DNA of 64,000 bases, taken from NCBI GenBank assembly GCA_946413265.1, contig CAMKJU010000004.1, positions 35,957 to 99,956 on the forward strand, written 5' to 3'. The first letter of the stretch is position 1. The number at the start of each line of letters is the position of its first letter. The notes beneath the pieces were generated by a model that ran no database searches, had not been told where the DNA came from, and saw only the letters and a list, made by a program, of their open reading frames with translations. Source of the DNA: an uncultured Lentisphaerota bacterium. GTDB taxonomy: Bacteria > Verrucomicrobiota > Kiritimatiellia > RFP12 > UBA1067. Shown one piece after another: positions 59,917 through 64,000 of this stretch. Position numbers and translations under genes: made by a program.

Positions 59917-60295
59917 AGACTACCTTGAGGAGATACACGTCCTCATCCTCCAGAAGGGGCGTGCGCGCGTCCGCGACGTGGCGCTGGACCTCCACGTGAA
60001 GATGCCGTCCGTGGTGAAGGCGATCACGGAGCTCAAGAAACTCGAACTCGTGAACCAGGAGCCATACGGCGACATCGAGCTCACCGCTAAGGGACGCAAG
60101 CTCGCGGCGAACGTGCTGGGCCGCCACACCCTGCTCAAGGCTTTTCTCATGAAGCTGAACGTGCCGGAGCAGACGGCCGATAATGACGCCTGCCTCATGG
60201 AGCATATCCTCAGCGCGACAACGCTCGACCGCATCCGCGATTTCGTGGAGAAGCCGGTTCCGACTGCTACTTCAAAGAAAAAGGAGACGAAATGA
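59900..60295 (+). CDS. DtxR/MntR-like winged-helix metal regulator
   Basis: This 131-residue protein has the family start MTKSLEDYLEEIHVLILQKG, a winged helix (VRDVALDLHVKMPSVVKAIT) and a short dimerisation helix set (GRHTLLKAFLMKLNVPEQ, ACLMEHILSATTLDRI). The C-terminal SH3-like domain of full DtxR is missing, as in MntR-type proteins. The His and Glu/Asp residues around NDACLMEH could bind Mn or Fe. AGGAGG lies 6 bp before the ATG, inside parA. Its stop overlaps the MFS transporter start (ATGA), so it may regulate that transporter. Confidence 0.8.
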   Translation: MTKSLEDYLEEIHVLILQKGRARVRDVALDLHVKMPSVVKAITELKKLELVNQEPYGDIELTAKGRKLAANVLGRHTLLKAFLMKLNVPEQTADNDACLMEHILSATTLDRIRDFVEKPVPTATSKKKETK

Positions 60296-61779
60296 AAATG
60301 ACGAAATTCCGTTGGGTGATTTGCGCGATGCTGTTCGTGGCGACCACCGTTAACTACCTCGACCGACAGGTGCTCTCGCTCACCTTCCCCGATTTCATCA
60401 AGCCGGAGTTCCACTGGACGGACGACAACTACGGCACGATTACGGCATGGTTCTCGCTCATCTACGCCGTTGCATGTCTTTTCGCCGGCAAGTTCATTGA
60501 CTGGATGGGCACGAAGAAGGGCTATCTGTGGGCCATCTTCGTGTGGTCGGTCGGTGCCTGCCTCCACGCCGCATGCGGCATCGCCACCTGCTGGTTCGTG
60601 AAGGATGTGAACTCCGTGGAAGCCCTCCGCGCCGTGCAGGCGGGCAGCGCCACGGCGGCCGCGATTGCGGGTGTCTCCGTGTGGCTGTTCCTCGCGTGTC
60701 GAGCCATCCTCGCGCTCGGCGAGGCGGGCAACTTCCCGGCTGCCATCAAGGTGACAGCGGAGTACTTCCCGAAGAAGGACCGCGCGTTCGCGACGTCGAT
60801 TTTCAATTCCGGTGCGTCCGTTGGCGCGCTCGCGGCTCCGCTCACCATCCCGCCGCTCGCCAAATGGTGCGGCTGGGAGATGGCGTTCATCATCATCGGC
60901 GGCGCCGGCTTCATCTGGATGTTCTTCTGGCAGTGGCTCTACACCAAGCCCGAGAAGTCCAAGTTCGTGAACGAGGCCGAGTTGGAGTACGTGCAGCAGG
61001 ATGAAAAGGCGGAAGCGGCGGGAGCGCCGCTTCCCCGAAAGGAATCCGCTGATCGGGGAAGCGGCACTCTTGCCGCTTCGCCCGCTTCCGACGAGAAGCC
61101 CATCTCCTTCTTCAAGTGCTTCACCTTCCGCCAGACGTGGAGCTTCATCGTGGGCAAGTTCTTCACGGATGGCGTGTGGTGGTTCTACCTCTTCTGGGCA
61201 CCGGCGTACTTCAAGGAGCTCGGCCACGGCCCCGTCACGGGCATGGGTCAGGCTCTAATCTTCACGCTCTACTTGATCGTGACGGTGGTATCGATCTACG
61301 GCTGCAAACTGCCGACGATCTTCATCGACAAGGGTTTCTTCGGCGGCAACCCGTACATGTGCCGCATGAGGGCGATGCTGATCTTTGCGTTCTTCCCGCT
61401 CGCGGCGCTCGTGACGCAGCCGCTCGCCGGCGTCTCCGTGTGGTTCCCGGCCTGTCTGATCGGCCTTGCCGCCGCCGGACACCAGGCATGGAGCGCCAAC
61501 ATCTTTTCGACCGTCGGCGACATGTTCCCGAAGTCCACGATCGCCTCCGTCACCGGCATGGGCGCGATGGCGGGCGGCCTCGGCTCGTTCATCATCCAGA
61601 AGGGCGCGGGCAAGCTCTTCACCTACGCCGAGACGCAGGGTCAGGCGTTTTCCTTCCTCGGCTATGCGGGCAAGCCCGCCGGCTACATGATCGTGTTCTG
61701 CTTCTGCGCCGTTGCGTACCTCATCGCATGGTGCATCATGAAGACGCTCGTGCCGCGCTATAGCCCGATTCGTGGCTAG
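60292..61779 (+). CDS. MFS transporter, hexuronate/organic-anion type, with in-frame repeat
   Basis: This 495-residue transporter has 12 predicted membrane spans and begins with VNYLDRQVLSLTFPD, the hallmark of the anion:cation symporter (ExuT-like) family. Family motifs continue with RAILALGEAGNFPAAIKV, then FPKKDRAFATSIFNSGASVG. Between spans 6 and 7, residues about 240-263 (AEAAGAPLPRKESADRGSGT) are encoded by a double palindrome, a cytoplasmic-loop insertion. Hexuronate uptake is the best guess, consistent with the CE15-type esterase. GGAG lies 7 bp before the ATG. It is coupled to the DtxR-type gene. Confidence 0.85.
   Translation: MKMTKFRWVICAMLFVATTVNYLDRQVLSLTFPDFIKPEFHWTDDNYGTITAWFSLIYAVACLFAGKFIDWMGTKKGYLWAIFVWSVGACLHAACGIATCWFVKDVNSVEALRAVQAGSATAAAIAGVSVWLFLACRAILALGEAGNFPAAIKVTAEYFPKKDRAFATSIFNSGASVGALAAPLTIPPLAKWCGWEMAFIIIGGAGFIWMFFWQWLYTKPEKSKFVNEAELEYVQQDEKAEAAGAPLPRKESADRGSGTLAASPASDEKPISFFKCFTFRQTWSFIVGKFFTDGVWWFYLFWAPAYFKELGHGPVTGMGQALIFTLYLIVTVVSIYGCKLPTIFIDKGFFGGNPYMCRMRAMLIFAFFPLAALVTQPLAGVSVWFPACLIGLAAAGHQAWSANIFSTVGDMFPKSTIASVTGMGAMAGGLGSFIIQKGAGKLFTYAETQGQAFSFLGYAGKPAGYMIVFCFCAVAYLIAWCIMKTLVPRYSPIRG
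61011..61080. repeat. Double-palindrome (REPIN-like) element in MFS gene
   Basis: Unit 1: arms GGAAGCGGCG and CGCCGCTTCC around GGAG (61011-61034). Unit 2: GAAGCGGCA and TGCCGCTTC around CTCT (61058-61079). Linking arms TTCCCCGA (61031-61038) and TCGGGGAA (61053-61060) are complementary across 14 nt. Same architecture as 51031-51096. Confidence 0.9.
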
Positions 61780-61804
61780 TGGTTAGTGGCTAGTGGCTAG
61801 TAGA
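61772..61804. repeat. Short tandem repeat GTGGCTA / TAGTGGC
   Basis: About four 7-bp units (TAGTGGT, TAGTGGC, TAGTGGC, TAGTAGA) overlap the MFS stop. Each carries TAG in register, so several stop codons follow in frame and out of frame. Confidence 0.8.
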
Positions 61805-61831
61805 TAGAAGAAAGGAAAAGGCGGGGTTGTC

Positions 61832-63421
61832 ATGGACATGCTGATCAAGGCATCGTTGTTGTTTCTGTTTTTCGCGGTCATGGTGGTGATCGGCTTCGCC
61901 TGCCGGCGGCACGCGCGAAACGTGGACGGGTTCGTGTTGGGCGGTCGGTCGGTCGGCCCCTGGCTCACGGCGTTCGCCTACGGCACGTCCTACTTCTCCG
62001 CCGTCGTGTTCGTGGGCTATGCCGGACAGTTCGGCTGGCGGTACGGCATTTCCGCCACGTGGGTAGGCATCGGCAACGCGCTCATCGGCTCGCTCCTTGC
62101 CTGGGCGGTGCTGGGACGCCGCACGCGCATCATGACTCAGCACCTCGACTCCGCCACCATGCCTGACTTCTTCGCCAAGCGGTTCGGCAGTCCCGCGTTG
62201 AAGATCATGGCAGCCGCTATCATTTTCGTCTTCCTCATTCCTTACACTGCGTCGCTCTACAACGGTCTTTCCCGTCTCTTCGGGATGGCGTTTTCCATCG
62301 ACTACACCTGGTGCGTCGTTTTGATGTCGGTCCTCACCGCAATCTACGTGATCGCGGGCGGCTACATGGCTACGGCCATCAACGACTTCATCCAGGGCAT
62401 TATCATGCTCGTGGGTCTCGTGGTGGTGATCTGGGCGGTCCTCGAGTCGAAGGGCGGACTGCTCGTCGCGCTCGACGGCCTTGCGCGCATCGAGGGGCCG
62501 TCGGTCCTGCCGGGCGGCTCGCCCACGCCGGGTATCTTCACGTCCTTCCTCGGACCCGAGCCGCTGAACCTCCTCTTCGTCGTCATCCTCACGTCGCTCG
62601 GCACGTGGGGCCTTCCGCAGATGGTGCAGAAGTTCTACGCGATCAAGAACGAGGGATCCATCAAGAAGGGCACCATCATCTCCACGCTCTTCGCGTTCGT
62701 GGTGGCGGGCGGCTGCTACTATCTGGGCGGATTCGGCCGGCTTTTCTCCAGCGTGCTGAACGTGACGGCGAAGGGCGTGCCGGCGGATGGCTTCGACGCC
62801 ATCATCCCGAAGATGCTGGAAGGGCTGCCGTCGATGCTCATCGCGCTTGTGGTGGTGCTCGTCCTCTCCGCCTCGATGAGCACGCTCTCCTCGCTCGTCA
62901 TCACGTCGTCCTCCACTTTCACGATCGACTTCCTCAACGGGACGATCGTCAAGAAGATGGACGAGAAGAAGCAGGTTCTTTGCATCCGCTCGCTAATCGT
63001 TGTATTCATCGCCATATCGGCGGGTCTTGCGCTCGTGCAGTACAAGAGCACGAGCCCCATTGCCTTCATCGCGCAGATGATGGGCGTGTCGTGGGGCGCA
63101 ATGGCGGGCGCATTCCTCGCGCCGTTCCTCTACGCGCTCTACTCGAAAAAGGTGACGGCGGCCTCGTGCTGGGCGTGCTTCATCCTCGCACCGGCGTTCA
63201 CGCTCGTGGGCGTGTTCTGTCGTGACGCGATGCCGGCGTTCCTGAAATCGCCGATCAACACGGGCGCGCTCGCCATGATCGGCGGGCTCGTGATCGTGCC
63301 GATCGTCAATCTCTTCAGCCGCAAGCCGCAGAAGGAGCTCGTGGACGGCGCGTTCGCCTGCTACGAGAAGACGACTGTCGTGCAGCAGGCGACCGCGCTC
63401 GGGTCCGAGACGTTGCGGTAG
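61832..63421 (+). CDS. Sodium:solute symporter family (SSS) transporter
   Basis: This 529-residue transporter has about 13 membrane spans and SSS signatures: DGFVLGGRSVGPWLTAFAYG, GWRYGISATWVGIGNALIG, and the long YMATAINDFIQGIIMLVG and LPQMVQKFYAIKNE segments. These occur in Na+-coupled sugar, proline or pantothenate carriers. A GGGG-type ribosome site lies 5-8 bp before the ATG at 61832. It follows the MFS gene by 52 bp and may share its transcript. Two transporters side by side after a metal-type regulator suggest one nutrient module. The substrate is not readable from the sequence. Confidence 0.88.
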   Translation: MDMLIKASLLFLFFAVMVVIGFACRRHARNVDGFVLGGRSVGPWLTAFAYGTSYFSAVVFVGYAGQFGWRYGISATWVGIGNALIGSLLAWAVLGRRTRIMTQHLDSATMPDFFAKRFGSPALKIMAAAIIFVFLIPYTASLYNGLSRLFGMAFSIDYTWCVVLMSVLTAIYVIAGGYMATAINDFIQGIIMLVGLVVVIWAVLESKGGLLVALDGLARIEGPSVLPGGSPTPGIFTSFLGPEPLNLLFVVILTSLGTWGLPQMVQKFYAIKNEGSIKKGTIISTLFAFVVAGGCYYLGGFGRLFSSVLNVTAKGVPADGFDAIIPKMLEGLPSMLIALVVVLVLSASMSTLSSLVITSSSTFTIDFLNGTIVKKMDEKKQVLCIRSLIVVFIAISAGLALVQYKSTSPIAFIAQMMGVSWGAMAGAFLAPFLYALYSKKVTAASCWACFILAPAFTLVGVFCRDAMPAFLKSPINTGALAMIGGLVIVPIVNLFSRKPQKELVDGAFACYEKTTVVQQATALGSETLR

Positions 63422-63430
63422 CCGCAGGCG

Positions 63431-63862
63431 TTATTTCTTCTTGGGCTGCGGCGCGGCCTTCTTTGCGGCGGCGACCGGCTGTTTGCGGTGCTGCGTGCAG
63501 TAGCGGAATCCTTCGTCCGGCTTGCGCGTGCAGCGAGTGCCTTCCCACGTCATGGCGCAGCACTGGTCCACGGGCTTGGCAGGCTTCTTGTCGACTGCGT
63601 GCAGCGCGCAGTAGTCGGTGTCGCCAACCTTCTTGAGCTTGCAGCGCTTGCCTGCGGCAGTGACGGACCAGCAATGTCCGTCATCCTTTTCTTTCGACTG
63701 CGCGGACGGCTTCGCCTGGTGGGCGTGTCCGATGCAGTACTTGCTGCCTTCCGCGGCCTCGCGCTTGCAGCGCGCGCCTTCTTGCGTCGTGCCTGCGCAC
63801 TGCGCGGCGAACGTCATTGCGGACACCAGGCCCGCTGCGATTGTGATCATCAGCTTCTTCAT
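63431..63862 (-). CDS. Secreted three-repeat Cys/His protein (DUF5763-like)
   Basis: This 143-residue protein has a signal peptide (MITIAAGLVSAMTFA). Three repeats of about 25-45 residues follow the pattern C-x3-T-x2-G-x-RC-K/R ... YC-x2-H: CAGTTQEGARCKR..YCIGH, CWSVTAAGKRCKL..YCALH and CCAMTWEGTRCTR..YCTQH. The pattern resembles the DUF5763 zinc- or metal-binding type motif. Lys-rich linkers join the repeats and the C-terminus is KKAAPQPKKK. AAAGGA lies 7 bp before the ATG. The Cys and His sets would bind a metal or form disulphides in the periplasm; no role is known. Confidence 0.75.
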   Translation of the reverse strand: MKKLMITIAAGLVSAMTFAAQCAGTTQEGARCKREAAEGSKYCIGHAHQAKPSAQSKEKDDGHCWSVTAAGKRCKLKKVGDTDYCALHAVDKKPAKPVDQCCAMTWEGTRCTRKPDEGFRYCTQHRKQPVAAAKKAAPQPKKK

Positions 63863-63904
63863 TTCATGTTCCTTTCAGTTGCCCAGACACGGGCAAACGG
63901 GCGT

Positions 63905-63913
63905 ATTCTACCA
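63905..63913 (-). promoter_or_regulatory. Extended -10 TGGTAGAAT (minus)
   Basis: TAGAAT with TGG upstream, followed by ACGCCC and a leader with AAAGGA before the Cys/His-repeat gene. Confidence 0.75.
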
Positions 63914-63990
63914 CTTCAACCCCCTCTTGGAGGGCCTCCCAAAATTTTTTTCACTTTTTTTAAAAAACCCCCTTGCGCGGTGCCGCGGGA

Positions 63991-64000
63991 TTTGATACAC
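63991..64000 (+). promoter_or_regulatory. Incomplete extended -10 TTTGATACAC at window edge
   Basis: TTTGATACAC after CGCGGGA matches the context of the promoter at 58325 (CGCGGGTTTGGTACACT). The last base of the hexamer lies outside the window; a plus-strand gene probably starts within a few tens of bases. Confidence 0.45.

Noticed and set aside
61772..61804. Possible attachment site or integron recombination site after MFS
   Set aside because: It is a plain 7-bp tandem repeat with no integrase gene and no inverted core; slippage explains it.

Overview
The window is GC-rich, densely coded DNA from a bacterium of the Planctomycetes-Verrucomicrobia-Chlamydiae group. The best guess is an uncultured Kiritimatiellota-like, polysaccharide-degrading organism. 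This rests on the gene mix: a PEP-CTERM sorting tail, DUF1080 and CE15-type carbohydrate enzymes, Tat-exported Gfo/Idh oxidoreductases, a beta-propeller di-heme protein of planctomycete/verrucomicrobial type, DUF2341/LamG giant surface proteins, and an ECF sigma factor paired with a Ser/Thr kinase. The assignment is inference; there is no rRNA gene here.

Layout. 1-2175 is the 3' part of a secreted LamG/autotransporter-repeat protein. 2326-7072 is a tightly coupled run: Tat-type Gfo/Idh oxidoreductase, ParB-like/kinase fusion, polysaccharide deacetylase and family-4-type glycosyltransferase, which suggests cell-surface glycan modification. 7105-10905 holds an AMP-forming ligase, an ECF sigma factor and its overlapping membrane kinase. 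11036-12044 contains a rod-like RNA candidate, two tiny membrane proteins and two strong inverted repeats. 12071-13492 is a DUF234-type ATPase. 13634-18505 encodes an exported protein of unknown role, a CE15-like esterase and the propeller/di-heme protein. dinB lies opposite rpsP-rplS-trmD. 21383-29087 carries a GH10-like glycosidase, mtnA, dnaE and a XylR-type regulator. 29208-32750 is a VWA protein with a two-component system. 32866-38872 is a glycan-degradation block: a gutted GH20, a GH50-like enzyme, a second Gfo/Idh and a DUF1080 protein. 39087-50399 is a surface operon with a protein of about 2,500 residues, a PEP-CTERM protein and a membrane TPR protein. 50396-53220 is ychF-PAS-RluA on the minus strand. 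53678-63862 holds two Hsp20 genes, a dynamin-like GTPase, murG, nagA, tRNA-Ser, parA, a DtxR-type regulator, two sugar-type transporters and a secreted Cys/His repeat protein.

Two themes run through the window. First, promoters share an extended -10 element (TGGTATAAT or close) followed by a CGCC-like start region. In four unrelated genes this element sits exactly 7 nt before the ATG, which implies leaderless mRNAs, while other genes have ordinary leaders with Shine-Dalgarno sites. The Hsp20 pair instead has a textbook sigma-54 promoter. Second, several families of small palindromic or short-period repeats are scattered through the DNA. Some are nested inside one another and some are inserted in frame into unrelated proteins (Ser/Thr kinase, RluA-type pseudouridine synthase, MFS transporter), like REPIN or Rickettsia palindromic elements. 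These are the most interesting structures in the window.
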